Positions 26,201 through 34,295 of a stretch of DNA of 64,000 bases are shown here, piece by piece. A model generated the notes under the pieces. It was not told the DNA's origin. It made no database searches and saw nothing but the letters and a program-made list of their open reading frames with translations. Within the stretch, counting starts at the first letter, position 1. Each line of letters starts with the position of its first letter. The DNA is from COMBO-56-21 sp963705355 (GTDB taxonomy: Archaea > Thermoplasmatota > Thermoplasmata > UBA10834), in the NCBI GenBank assembly GCA_963705355.1, contig OY970070.1, positions 372,001 to 436,000 on the forward strand. Reading direction: 5' to 3'. The translations under genes were made by a program, and so were the position numbers.

Positions 26201-26459
26201 ATATGCCCTGGACTTTCTCCTTCTCAATGATCTTGGTCACGATCTCCACGTTCAGCGGCTCGATGTAAACAACATCCGCTATCTCGAGATCGGTCTGGAT
26301 TGTCGCCGGGTTCGAGTTGACCAGGACGGTGGTGTAGCCCTCCTCTCTGAGGGATCTGCAAGCTTGCGAGCCTGAGAAATCGAACTCTGCGGCTTGGCCA
26401 ATGACGATGGGGCCGGACCCAATGACCATCAGCCTCTTCAGGTCCGTCCTCTTCGGCAT
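23250..26459 (-). CDS. carB: Carbamoyl-phosphate synthase large subunit
   Basis: A 1069-residue enzyme that makes carbamoyl phosphate for pyrimidines and arginine. It has two ATP-grasp halves (for carboxyphosphate and carbamate phosphorylation), beginning MVIGSGPIVIGQAAEFDFSG and, near residue 555, VVGAGPIRIGQGIEFDYC, and a C-terminal MGS-like allosteric domain from about residue 930. Length is normal. The ATG at 26459 overlaps the carA stop as TGATG, with GGAGGG six bases before, so it is favoured over a TTG just upstream. Confidence 0.97.
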   Translation of the reverse strand: MPKRTDLKRLMVIGSGPIVIGQAAEFDFSGSQACRSLREEGYTTVLVNSNPATIQTDLEIADVVYIEPLNVEIVTKIIEKEKVQGILSGMGGQTALNLCSELAENGTLERLGVELLGSQPKAIALSEDRELFRKTMLELNEPIPKSKTTNSVEGAKKAVEEIGNYPVLVRPAFTLGGTGGGIAHNEEDLVNIAGRGLAYSRIHQVLIEESVIGWKEFEYEVMRDSKDNCIIVCNMENLDPMGIHTGESIVVAPAQTLSDQDHQVLRKASIKIIRALGIEGGANVQFAVHAKTGEYRVIEVNPRVSRSSALASKATGYPIARVAAKIAVGRTLDDIPNAITGKTCAAFEPSIDYAVLKIPRWPFDKFRTVERTLGTQMKSTGEVMAIGRTLQEALLKAVRSLEIDRLGLESEKWTDDDIEKELSQATDARLYVIAEALRRGMSIERVCELTNWDPFFVKKMQEIVETEDRLKKKIDDKTLVHAKRLGFSDEYISLLTGKEERAIREMRMAKNVKAVFKMVDTCAAEFEAATPYFYSTFESECEARPSTNKKVIVVGAGPIRIGQGIEFDYCCVHGALALKEEGTDAIIINNNPETVSTDFDISTRLYFEPITVEDVLNVVDKEDADGIILQFGGQTSINLALPLQRELKERKTKILGTSPDSIDLAEDRKRFSRLMDELGIRQPKSGTGFSFEEVRSLAQEIGYPVLIRPSYVLGGRAMEIVYNESELETYMKSAAKVSKKHPILVDKYLTHAIEIDVDAVCDGNDVYIGGILEHIEEAGVHSGDATMVLPPQTLGTEVLKEIARITRKVAMALKTVGLMNLQLAYKDGEIYMLEANPRASRTVPIISKATGVPLAKVATKIMLGKTLNELGLHGESKIKHVAVKCSVFPFLKLPGVDSILGPEMKSTGEVMGIDLTYPAAVWKALVASGQRLPKTGKVYISVADEDKPSVVDLARRLSSIGFQIYATRGTADVLRSKGIGPTVVFRISEHGSPDALSLMRQGDVQLIINTPTEASGARRDGYMMRRLAVELEIPIFTTIQGARAAVMAMEYAVKKDMTVNDLAFFHGHV

Positions 26460-27529
26460 CAATGTCCCTCCAGCCTCTTCCTGAATCGATCGAATAGGAA
26501 TCCTGTGTCCATGGGTCCTGGGTGCGCCTCTGGATGGAATTGGACCGAGAATATCGGCAGTTCACGGTGTCTCATCCCCTCCACCGTTCCGTCGTTGAGG
26601 TTGACGACGTTGATCTCCAACCCTGCATCCTCCGCGGACTCCGCGTCGACTGCGAAACCGTGGTTCTGCGAGGTGATGTACGCTTTCCCCTCGAGCATGA
26701 CCGGCTGGTTGATCCCTCTGTGACCGAACTTTAGCTTGTATGTCTTCGCTCCAAACATCAACGAGAGAAGCTGATGCCCGAGACATATGCCCATCATCGG
26801 ATAGTCATCTTTGAGTTTTCCGAGGGTGGCCACGGTCGTCGACATCACTCCCTTGTGTGCCGGGTTTCCGGGGCCGTTCGAGATGAATATGCCGTCAGGC
26901 TCGAGCCCTCTAACAGCCTTCTCGTCGGTGTCGAACGGAATCTGGATGACGTTGAATCTCCTCCGAAGCTCCTCAACGATGTTCGACTTCAGACCACAGT
27001 CGAAGAGAGCTACGGTCCTTTCCTTCTTCTCGTCGAACCTGACCACTTTCTTCGTGCTCACCTTTGAAACAAGGTTCGTTTCCTCGGGATGCTTCATCGC
27101 CCTCACGCGGTTGATGAATTCGCGCGACCCCTCGGATGTAATTCCACCTTTCATCGTTCCATAGTTGCGAAGCCGCCGGATCAGTGATCGGGTGTCTATG
27201 CCGCAGATGCCTGGGACATCGTTCTCGACAAGCAGTTCATCGATCGTCTTTGAGCAGTCTCGATGGCTGGGAAACTCGCATCGCTCCTTGACCGCGTATC
27301 CCCAGACTTGGACCTTCTTTGATTGGGAATCGTACGAGTTCACGCCGTAGTTGCCGATGAGCGGGTACGAGCTGACTAGGATTTGGCCGCAATAGGAGGG
27401 ATCCGTGAGCGACTCCTGATACCCTGTCATCCCTGTCGCAAAAACGACTTCTCCGAGAACTTCTCTGCGAGCCCCGAAGGCCTCCCCCTCATAGATCGTC
27501 CCATCCTCGAGGACTAGGAAGCCCTTCAT
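26459..27529 (-). CDS. carA: Carbamoyl-phosphate synthase small (glutaminase) subunit
   Basis: A 356-residue class I glutamine amidotransferase subunit. The N-terminal domain has FATGMTGYQESLTDPSYCGQI; the C-terminal triad is Cys249 in MGICLGHQL plus the His and Glu of QFHPEAHPGP. It supplies ammonia to CarB, encoded next with a TGATG overlap. No pyrimidine regulatory signal is evident upstream. Confidence 0.97.
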   Translation of the reverse strand: MKGFLVLEDGTIYEGEAFGARREVLGEVVFATGMTGYQESLTDPSYCGQILVSSYPLIGNYGVNSYDSQSKKVQVWGYAVKERCEFPSHRDCSKTIDELLVENDVPGICGIDTRSLIRRLRNYGTMKGGITSEGSREFINRVRAMKHPEETNLVSKVSTKKVVRFDEKKERTVALFDCGLKSNIVEELRRRFNVIQIPFDTDEKAVRGLEPDGIFISNGPGNPAHKGVMSTTVATLGKLKDDYPMMGICLGHQLLSLMFGAKTYKLKFGHRGINQPVMLEGKAYITSQNHGFAVDAESAEDAGLEINVVNLNDGTVEGMRHRELPIFSVQFHPEAHPGPMDTGFLFDRFRKRLEGH

Positions 27530-27652
27530 TCACACGACCTTTCGGATATTCAGAGAGGGGTTAAAGAAGCTTGTTGTGGCTTTCGACTCCTCGCCCCGCG
27601 GATATCTAGTCTCCGACATTGACTGAGAATCTCCAACAGACGAACCATTGGG

Positions 27653-27660
27653 TTTTAAAG
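27653..27660 (+). promoter_or_regulatory. TATA box of the unknown gene at 27723
   Basis: TTTTAAAG lies about 66 bases before the chosen GTG start; transcription would begin near 27684 and the leader would include AAGGAGGT. Confidence 0.45.
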
Positions 27661-27722
27661 GCTCTAATCCCCTCAGCCGTTACGGCTTCGAGATGTTCCC
27701 TTCGCACTGCAAGGAGGTCAGC

Positions 27723-28550
27723 GTGAAGACAGTCGACTTTGAGCTGACTGAGGACAACATAAAGCGATTCTTGAAAGGCAAGAAGGCCTACATCCGAACA
27801 AGGTATTACGTTTTCAACTCGGGACGCGAATGGGCGGTGGCTCAGATAGTCCGGAAGCAGTCGAACGACATCCTCCAAGAGATCGCCTATATTCATGTTC
27901 TGTCGCTGCCCAAGGATACGGCCTTCGTCCAGGATCCGGAACTGGACGTGCTCTCCGCGAGTTCGATGGGCGCTATCAGAGAATCGGCAGGCACGAAATG
28001 CGTCATCGTCAAGGGAAAGGCCGAGCACATCTCCTTCTTCATCGAGGAACCGCCCTATGAGCTGACGATATTCGATGTCGTGCCCCCAGCGCCTTCGAAG
28101 TTGGTGGGTCTGGTCCGCACTTCGCTTGAGACAGATCTCCAGGACAGATATGTGCGATTCAAAGTCCTGGAAGTTGATTTGAATTCTCTCTCGAAGAAGT
28201 CGGAATCCGGAATAACTATGTTCCCTTGCAGGGCATCTGGGCTCGTTTCGGGCAAACGGGTTCTCTACCTCGACGAGACACCTGAGCTGACCAGCGACGA
28301 ACTTGATCAGGTCACGCTGGTCGGATGCAGTCTGTCTGCGAGGATTTTCAAAGCCGTGTACGGGGTCGAGCCGCGAATGATCAACATGTGCCCTCAGGAT
28401 ATGGCGCAGGAGATGGGCGTGAAAGGGCCTGTCCTGATCAAGTGCTGCAAGGTCAAAGAAGGATTCGAGAAGAAAGGAGATGTCGGAATCGTCCCATGGG
28501 GTGCTCGGACTGCTGACGTGACGTCTGCGCTCAAGGCGATCCTGCGCTAG
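27723..28550 (+). CDS. Unknown archaeal protein convergent with a PAPS reductase-like enzyme
   Basis: A 275-residue soluble protein that I do not recognise. It has no signal peptide and appears to have two domains: residues 1-110 (KTVDFELTEDNIKRFLKGKK at the N-terminus) and residues 110-275 with cysteines in GITMFPC, NMCPQDM and VLIKCCKV. The last part ends GVEPRMINMCPQDMAQ and GIVPWGARTADVTSALKAI. The GTG start is chosen because AAGGAGGT lies four bases before it; a leaderless ATG at 27693 is possible. Its stop overlaps the stop of the PAPS reductase-like gene by four bases, so the two may be functionally paired. Confidence 0.7.
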   Translation: MKTVDFELTEDNIKRFLKGKKAYIRTRYYVFNSGREWAVAQIVRKQSNDILQEIAYIHVLSLPKDTAFVQDPELDVLSASSMGAIRESAGTKCVIVKGKAEHISFFIEEPPYELTIFDVVPPAPSKLVGLVRTSLETDLQDRYVRFKVLEVDLNSLSKKSESGITMFPCRASGLVSGKRVLYLDETPELTSDELDQVTLVGCSLSARIFKAVYGVEPRMINMCPQDMAQEMGVKGPVLIKCCKVKEGFEKKGDVGIVPWGARTADVTSALKAILR

Positions 28551-30460
28551 ATGTCAAGCTCCTCGTCCCGAAACTTGACGGCAGGGCACGGGCCGAGGCA
28601 CGCCCCGCAATGAATGCAGCTCTGTGAATCCACCCTGATCCGGCCGTCCAGCATCAGAGCACCTTTGTCGCATCTGCCCAGGCAGATTCCGCATCCTGCG
28701 CAGTCCACAGCCCTGAAGACAACTTCTCTCAGCTTTGCAGCCTTCTCACGAAGCTCTTTCTCATCTTTCGCCCTTATCATCACCGGGCCTTCGGCGAACA
28801 CAGTAATCGAGCGGACTTCGGCTATATTCCCATCAGGGGAGGTTGTGACCTCTCCGATGATGTTGAGCATGTTCGACACCCTCTCCATCGGGAGCGCCTT
28901 GCTGAATATGCCCTCCATGCTGAGACCTTCAACGCACGGATTGTACCCGCTCGTGCTCCTGAATTCGAGAGGTGTTGAATCGGCCAGTCCTGAAGTCGGA
29001 GAGATTTCGTCATTGCAGCTCGAACCAATTTCGTCCAGCACAGATTTCGGGATGCGCTTCCAGCGCCACAGGTCATATTTGAGCCATGCATCAGCCTTGC
29101 CCGTCTTCGCAGCGTACTCGTCCAGATACGCTTGCCATCGCTCGTATTCCGAGCTGAGCACCTTGACCTTCTTCAGCTCAGCCAAGTCAGTTGCGGGACA
29201 CATGAAACAGCCGATCCTCTCCAGTCCTTGACTGTAGAGCGGGTTCACATTGGCCCCTTTTGAGAAAAGATAGATCCAGACGTGGAGAGCAGACCATTTT
29301 TGTATTGGCGATGCCGCGAGCTGATTTGGGGTCCATGGATTCCTCCAGATCCTCCCTTTCTCTGCTCTCTGCTGAGATTCGTAGGCTCGTTGGCCGATGA
29401 ACGATAGCACGCCACTTGGGAAGTTCTTCTGGATTAGCTGAGTCGCGGGGCCCAGTTTGCATGTCTTGCAGCACCATCTGAAATCCTTCGCAGGAGGACC
29501 GAAGTGGCGCACATTCTTCCAGAACGATTCTCCAGCGCTTTCAACGATGAGATTGAGGGAGAACTCCGAGGCAATCTCCTCGACGTTTCTCTTCGTTTCC
29601 TTGAACTCGAGTCCCGTATCGACGAATATTAGATTCGGTCTGACTCCAGCGTCGAGCACCAACAGAAGTGTGGCTAGACTGTCCTTTCCGCCGCTGTAGG
29701 ATACTGCGACTGGGAGCTTGCTTTCCTTCGCAATCCTGGTCACGAACTGCTTCGCTTCGAGGACGCGTCTCGTTATCACCTCGCGGTTTGCGAGGACCGC
29801 ATCATCCCAAGTTGCTGCCTTTCGACTCGTTTGAGAATTCCCGGCCTCGACGATCCATCGAGTCTTGACGGCCGTCCCGCGTTTGTGTTCCATCATCTCG
29901 GCTGAGGACATCTTCGAGACACCGACTGAGACAGGTCTGCCATCGGGCCCGATGACTAGCACTTCGGTGCCCCGTTTGATCTCTGGGTCGCACTCCAGAA
30001 CGCCCACTGCAAGGGTGCTCGCGCTCTTCTTCCTGACCGCTTCCGCCGCGGCTGGGTCTATCCTAACCCAGCTTCTCCGGGCTTTCGAAGCGATCGCAAT
30101 TGCACTTGGAGACCTGAGAAGAAACTTGTCTCCGCCTGCGAGACTGAACCGGACGGCTCCGACGACTTCGCCGTCCACGATCACCTCGTCCATGCGGTCA
30201 ATGTCTGGGGCCTTGTTGAGCAGGACTATCCGACCGTCAGGGATCACGAGCTTGCCGGTCCCGTCTCCGAACTGGGTGTCGATGAGCGATCTGATTCGCC
30301 TGATGTCGGACTCGAACGCAGGTCTTGCGTCGCCAGGGGGCGTTATCTTGACCTCTCGCGTTTTTCCCGCGCAGGTCCCACACACGCTTTGCTCCAGAAC
30401 GGGCAAGTTGCACTTGTCGCACCAGCGCAGGTGGATCTTTCCAAGTATGATTGCGCCCAC
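28547..30460 (-). CDS. PAPS reductase-like PP-loop enzyme with zinc ribbon, PUA and 2x4Fe-4S domains
   Basis: A 637-residue multidomain protein of an archaeal type known from methanogens. In order: zinc ribbon (CDKC and CGTC, residues 14-30), a PUA-like domain (about 130-205), a PP-loop ATP-binding site SGGKDS at 256-261 with a PAPS reductase core to about 420 including CCKTC, a linker, and two C-terminal 4Fe-4S motifs (CAGCGICLGRC, CIHCGACLGPC). PP-loop enzymes adenylate a substrate; the PUA suggests RNA, the Fe-S clusters suggest sulfur transfer or reduction. The real reaction is unknown. It follows ribH by 47 bases on the same strand. Confidence 0.85.
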   Translation of the reverse strand: MGAIILGKIHLRWCDKCNLPVLEQSVCGTCAGKTREVKITPPGDARPAFESDIRRIRSLIDTQFGDGTGKLVIPDGRIVLLNKAPDIDRMDEVIVDGEVVGAVRFSLAGGDKFLLRSPSAIAIASKARRSWVRIDPAAAEAVRKKSASTLAVGVLECDPEIKRGTEVLVIGPDGRPVSVGVSKMSSAEMMEHKRGTAVKTRWIVEAGNSQTSRKAATWDDAVLANREVITRRVLEAKQFVTRIAKESKLPVAVSYSGGKDSLATLLLVLDAGVRPNLIFVDTGLEFKETKRNVEEIASEFSLNLIVESAGESFWKNVRHFGPPAKDFRWCCKTCKLGPATQLIQKNFPSGVLSFIGQRAYESQQRAEKGRIWRNPWTPNQLAASPIQKWSALHVWIYLFSKGANVNPLYSQGLERIGCFMCPATDLAELKKVKVLSSEYERWQAYLDEYAAKTGKADAWLKYDLWRWKRIPKSVLDEIGSSCNDEISPTSGLADSTPLEFRSTSGYNPCVEGLSMEGIFSKALPMERVSNMLNIIGEVTTSPDGNIAEVRSITVFAEGPVMIRAKDEKELREKAAKLREVVFRAVDCAGCGICLGRCDKGALMLDGRIRVDSQSCIHCGACLGPCPAVKFRDEELDI

Positions 30461-30507
30461 GGAACTCCGGAGTGAGCGACCGTATTATAGACTATCTGCT
30501 CGACGGC

Positions 30508-30921
30508 TTACTTCAGTCTCTTCCACTGCTTCACGACGGACTCGACCGCGTCCTTCGCCCTCTCGATCCTGTCCTCTGCCTGGAGCCTGCTCATTCCCGG
30601 ACCAGATATGCCGAGTCCAATCGGCTTCTCGTATTCGACTGCCAGGTCGGTGATCTTTCTCGCGGCCTGACCAATGATCACCTGGTCGTGCTCCGTCTCG
30701 CCCTCGATGACCGCGCCTATGGTCACGATACCATCGATTGTCTTGTCTTTCAAGAGCGTCTTCACGGCCAAGGGAATGTCATAGACACCGGGTGTCATGA
30801 TGATCCTGGCCACTTCCACGTCCAAGAACTTCGCGTGCTCCTTTGCCCTCTCCAGCATCATCTGCGTGATGTCGAAGTTGAACTCGCTGCAGACAATGCC
30901 TATTCTCATTTTTCCTGCCAT
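30508..30921 (-). CDS. ribH: 6,7-dimethyl-8-ribityllumazine synthase
   Basis: A 137-residue lumazine synthase (family length 135-160). GIVCSEFNFDITQMMLERA and TPGVYDIPLAVKTLLKD, with GAVIEGETEHDQVI containing the catalytic His, match the family. It condenses the pyrimidine amine with dihydroxybutanone phosphate, the penultimate riboflavin step. Last of the four rib genes in order B-L-C-H. The start may be ATG at 30921 or four codons later. Confidence 0.95.
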   Translation of the reverse strand: MAGKMRIGIVCSEFNFDITQMMLERAKEHAKFLDVEVARIIMTPGVYDIPLAVKTLLKDKTIDGIVTIGAVIEGETEHDQVIIGQAARKITDLAVEYEKPIGLGISGPGMSRLQAEDRIERAKDAVESVVKQWKRLK

Positions 30922-30944
30922 TCTATTACCTCCTCACATGATCC

Positions 30945-31409
30945 TTAACTGATTGGTCCAACGTCTTCGAATCCTTGTCTGAGCCCCTTGCCCGCATTCT
31001 TGGTAAGCCTCTCGGGTCTGAACAGCAGGTCGTACGCGTTGACCGCGTGCTCCCTCGATCTGCGTTCCGCAAGCCATGCCAGGTCCTTCTCGTTGTTCGC
31101 TTCGTCCTCGTGCACGAATACCTCGACGACGTGCTTATTCGTGAGCAGTTGGACTTGAATGAGGCCCGTCGATGCTTCGTGGGCGCAGATCTTGTCGATC
31201 TCCTCTGCGCCTGGCATGCCTAGCGCGATGACGATATCGCATTCTTTCTCCTCCAGCAGCCTCTTGGCCGCGACGGGAAGATCCTTCACACCGGGCACGG
31301 TGCATCTTTCAATCCTGAAACCCGTCCCCGTCTTCCTGAGTTCGTCAATCGCACAGCCGCCCATGTCGAATCTTGCGAAGGTCGTGTCGGCGACGCCGAT
31401 TCTCTTCAT
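30945..31409 (-). CDS. ribC: Archaeal riboflavin synthase
   Basis: A 154-residue archaeal riboflavin synthase, a distant paralog of lumazine synthase rather than of bacterial RibE. GVADTTFARFDMGGCAIDEL and VPGVKDLPVAAKRLLEE are family motifs. It dismutates two lumazines to riboflavin. Its start overlaps the ribL stop by four bases (ATGA), and ribH follows 23 bases downstream, so the final two steps are cotranscribed. Confidence 0.95.
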   Translation of the reverse strand: MKRIGVADTTFARFDMGGCAIDELRKTGTGFRIERCTVPGVKDLPVAAKRLLEEKECDIVIALGMPGAEEIDKICAHEASTGLIQVQLLTNKHVVEVFVHEDEANNEKDLAWLAERRSREHAVNAYDLLFRPERLTKNAGKGLRQGFEDVGPIS

Positions 31410-31861
31410 CGCTCCTCGACCTCCCTCAGCTTCTGGTTGACCGTGTGAAATTCTATGATCTTGTTGATGATCTTGCGCGTGCCGTCGAGGTCGTGGTCCA
31501 GGTGCGGCATTCTCACAACCTTGATCTTGAGTCCGCGCTTCGCTAGCTCCTTCTCCAGATTCTGCTGGTCGAAAGGCTGGTCATAGCCCAGAGTGATGAT
31601 GTCTGGTTTGACCTCCTTGACGATCTCGAATATGTCTCCGCCTTCTTTGCCCAGGACCGCTCTGTCGACGGGCTTTAACGAGGCCACAAGTTCGCATCTC
31701 ATCTTCTGGGGAGTGATCGGTTCGTGCTTCCTCTTCCTCACGGTCGTGTCAGTCGCGACAACCACGACCAGTTCATCGCCGAGCCTCTTCGACTCCTCGA
31801 GATAGTGAAGGTGGCCTAGATGGATGATATCGAAAACCCCTGTGGCCATCACGCGGACCAT
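31406..31861 (-). CDS. ribL: Archaeal FAD synthase
   Basis: A 151-residue nucleotidyltransferase with the GVFDIIHLGHLHYLEESK motif (HxGH) near residue 10 and a KMRCELVASLKPVD loop in place of the usual ISSTKIR. It adenylates FMN to FAD with ATP, as shown for methanogen RibL. It is small because it has only the nucleotidyltransferase domain. It is in the riboflavin run, six bases after ribB. Confidence 0.93.
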   Translation of the reverse strand: MVRVMATGVFDIIHLGHLHYLEESKRLGDELVVVVATDTTVRKRKHEPITPQKMRCELVASLKPVDRAVLGKEGGDIFEIVKEVKPDIITLGYDQPFDQQNLEKELAKRGLKIKVVRMPHLDHDLDGTRKIINKIIEFHTVNQKLREVEER

Positions 31862-31867
31862 GAGCGC

Positions 31868-32578
31868 TCACCTGTTCCTGAACTCTTTCCAGGCGTCCAC
31901 GACCTCGGCGCCTTCCAGGAAGGCGAATCTGTGCTGTTTGCCGTAGCTCTTCGCCTTCTCCTTGGAAAGCGCTTTGCCGTCGTCGGCCATCATCTCGCAC
32001 ACCGTTGCTGAGGGCACCAGCCCTGCCATTATGACCAACGCGGTCGCAAGCTCGGTGTGGCCGAACCTCGATTCTAGTATCTTTTCGGAGGTGTTCAGCA
32101 GATGTATGTGACCTGGGGCGCGGAAGTTCTTGCCGAATTCCTTCTTGGCCCATCCATCCTCGGAGGTCAGCGCCCTCCTCGACAGCTCGGCGAATTCCTT
32201 GACAGTCAACGCCCTGTCCTCGTCCGTGATGCCCGTGAAGGTCTTTCTGTGGTTGATCGTGATTCCGAACGCCGACTTCACGTCGTACGGGATGTCGTTG
32301 GGGATGAGGTTCCTCATGACGGGGTAGTGCTCGGCCATTCCAAGGAACAGCTCAGTGAGAAATGGAAGCCCCAGAGTTTTCTGGATACGAGTGTCCGCCG
32401 TGGTGCATATGAGTCCTCCCGCATCCTTTCTGAATGTCCTGACCACTGCTGGTGTCGTGTGCTCAGAGGCGACAACCATGTCCGTCTCCTCCTCACGGCC
32501 GTCGGCATCATAGACGAGGACGATGCGGCCTTGGCGGAGTTCCTGGATTGCATTCAGCACGGCAGTTGAAGCCATCAT
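31868..32578 (-). CDS. ribB: 3,4-dihydroxy-2-butanone 4-phosphate synthase
   Basis: A 236-residue RibB that turns ribulose 5-phosphate into the four-carbon riboflavin precursor. The acidic metal site DADGREEETDMVVA, GHIHLL and the HTELA region are present. It stands first in ribB-ribL-ribC-ribH. The ATG at 32578 or the next codon is preferred; a TAATAT element about 20 bases upstream suggests a leaderless transcript. There is no FMN riboswitch in the short upstream region. GTP cyclohydrolase III and the reductase are elsewhere. Confidence 0.94.
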   Translation of the reverse strand: MMASTAVLNAIQELRQGRIVLVYDADGREEETDMVVASEHTTPAVVRTFRKDAGGLICTTADTRIQKTLGLPFLTELFLGMAEHYPVMRNLIPNDIPYDVKSAFGITINHRKTFTGITDEDRALTVKEFAELSRRALTSEDGWAKKEFGKNFRAPGHIHLLNTSEKILESRFGHTELATALVIMAGLVPSATVCEMMADDGKALSKEKAKSYGKQHRFAFLEGAEVVDAWKEFRNR

Positions 32579-32730
32579 TCTGCGGATGCCGGATTGAGAT
32601 ATTAGCGATGTTGCAGTTACCAACCAGCAAGTATCAATCAATCTTTCTTAAGGTCTCTGCCAGGGCGCGCCTCGAGACCTTTCTGGACGGCCGCAGAGTC
32701 GAGGCAAGAGTTGTCAGAACGCCACGGCCG

Positions 32731-32859
32731 TCAGCAACAATCACCCCAAAACGGTACCGGCTTGAACTCCTTCTCTATCAACCTGTCCCTCATGACTACT
32801 ATCTTGTCAGCCATTTTGCCAACGCTGCAGTCATGCGTGACTATGATGCCTTCCTCTGA
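32731..32859 (-). pseudogene. Remnant of an ABC transporter ATPase C-terminus
   Basis: A short minus-strand frame reads GIIVTHDCSVGKMADKIVVM and then RDRLIEK. This matches the switch (H-loop) strand and following segment of LolD/MacB-type ABC ATPases. The Walker A, signature and Walker B parts are absent upstream, so only about 40 residues survive. The remnant lies in the otherwise empty stretch from 32579 to 33058. Confidence 0.5.
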
Positions 32860-33028
32860 CATCGATGGGTTGACATACCTTGCTGGTTCCTTGTTCGTGG
32901 CCACATGCTTTCCCCCGCGGTGGCTTCCTTCCCAGCGCGTATCTCCTTGATGGGAACGAATTATCACGCTATATTAATCCGCTTCGCATGTTCTCCGAGC
33001 GTTCACTTGTCGCTGACCAGCGTATTGA

Positions 33029-33037
33029 TTTATAATA
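33029..33037 (+). promoter_or_regulatory. TATA box of the phosphoglucose/phosphomannose isomerase gene
   Basis: TTTATAATA is centred 26 bases before the ATG at 33059, which is the expected distance to the transcription start, so the transcript is probably leaderless. Confidence 0.65.
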
Positions 33038-33058
33038 GCAAGCCAATCCAAGTGCAAG

Positions 33059-34099
33059 ATGTTGGACAACAGAGAAAGCGTTCGCAGACTCGATCAGAAG
33101 GATATGCTGAGCGCTATCGAGGAGATGCCGAAGCACCTTTCTGACGGCCTCAGGAGGGGTCGCACGTCGGGGCTACCTCGGTTCACCCCTAGAGAGGTGG
33201 TTGTCTGCGGGATGGGCGGGTCCGCAATCGGAGGAGACCTGTTGCAGGAGTGGATGGCAGCTTCCACCGAGGTTCCCTGCGAGGTCTGCAGGTCCTACTC
33301 CGTTCCCGGCCATGTGGGAAAGGACTCCCTCGTGATCGTCGCCAGCTATTCGGGAAACACAGAGGAAACGCTTAGCATGTTCGAGGACGCGATGAGAAAG
33401 CGCGCGAAGATAGTCGCGGTGTCTGCTGGAGGGCAGCTCTCCAAGATGAGCGAGTCGGTCTCCGTCCCCTTTGCCAAGCTCCCTTCAGGGTTCATGCCCA
33501 GAGCTTCTCTTGGATACATGTTCGGCGCAATGCTTGGCATACTCGAGCGCTCAGGGGTCGTGGCGCCAGACAAGCAGGTCGAGGAGGCGGTCAGGGTGAT
33601 GGGCACGATGATCGCCTACTGCAGGCAATCGGTTCCCACCGGTGACAATCCCGCGAAGATGCTCTCCCACGAGATTCTCTCATGCGTGCCTGTTATCGTC
33701 GGATACGGTCTTTCTCGGCCAGTCGCGAGGAGGTGGGCGGATCAGATCAACGAGAACGGCAAGAGCCTTGCGTACAGCTCCGAACTCCCGGAACTGGACC
33801 ACAACGAGATCGTTGGCTGGATGAAGGATGCCAGAAGCAGAGGTTTCGCCGCCGTGTTCCTCGAACATGACACCCGACCGGGGCCGATGCGAAAGCGGAT
33901 TCAGGCCACGAAGGACATGATCGGAAAGGTTGCCGCCGTGTATTCGGTCGATGCGATTGGGCTCAGCCCGCTAGCAAAGATGCTCTCGCTTGTTGTCTTG
34001 GGCGACTTCACGAGCGTCTTCCTGGGATTCCTCCGGGGAGAAGACCCGTCGTCCAATGAGCCGATAGACGATCTCAAGGCCATTTTGTCGAAAAAGTGA
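33059..34099 (+). CDS. Bifunctional phosphoglucose/phosphomannose isomerase
   Basis: A 346-residue SIS-domain enzyme of the archaeal PGI/PMI family, interconverting fructose 6-phosphate with glucose 6-phosphate and mannose 6-phosphate. The two SIS halves begin VVCGMGGSAIGGDLLQEWM and LVIVASYSGNTEETLSMFE, and YGLSRPVARRWADQINENGK and LDHNEIVGW hold catalytic residues. It appears as a single gene with its own promoter. Together with the FBP aldolase/phosphatase at the right end it serves gluconeogenesis. Confidence 0.92.
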   Translation: MLDNRESVRRLDQKDMLSAIEEMPKHLSDGLRRGRTSGLPRFTPREVVVCGMGGSAIGGDLLQEWMAASTEVPCEVCRSYSVPGHVGKDSLVIVASYSGNTEETLSMFEDAMRKRAKIVAVSAGGQLSKMSESVSVPFAKLPSGFMPRASLGYMFGAMLGILERSGVVAPDKQVEEAVRVMGTMIAYCRQSVPTGDNPAKMLSHEILSCVPVIVGYGLSRPVARRWADQINENGKSLAYSSELPELDHNEIVGWMKDARSRGFAAVFLEHDTRPGPMRKRIQATKDMIGKVAAVYSVDAIGLSPLAKMLSLVVLGDFTSVFLGFLRGEDPSSNEPIDDLKAILSKK

Positions 34100-34158
34100 G
34101 CGTGTTTATCGAGTCAGGTTTGGGCGGCACAAGATCACCATAGTGAAAAAAGTGCTTC

Positions 34159-34178
34159 GAGAGGGCCCGTGCCCTCTC
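34159..34178 (+). terminator. Perfect hairpin after the isomerase gene
   Basis: Stem GAGAGGGC with its exact complement, 8 bp, and a CCGT loop, 60 bases after the isomerase stop. A TTTT follows five bases later. It could be a processing or termination signal, though archaeal termination does not need a hairpin. Confidence 0.35.
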
Positions 34179-34239
34179 TGCGTTTTCCCATCCCGTAAGA
34201 GCTTGTTGTTAGCCCTTCCTTCCCTTCGTTCGTCAGATG

Positions 34240-34259
34240 GCGGACGCGTCAGCGTCCGC
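34240..34259. repeat. Second perfect hairpin between the isomerase and RHH genes
   Basis: Stem GCGGACGC with its exact complement, 8 bp, and a GTCA loop, just downstream of the end of the minus-strand RHH gene. It may end transcription from either side. It has no T-run. Confidence 0.35.
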
Positions 34260-34295
34260 AACTGCGGGTCAAGGCATCCGTCCCCTCGACAGCAA

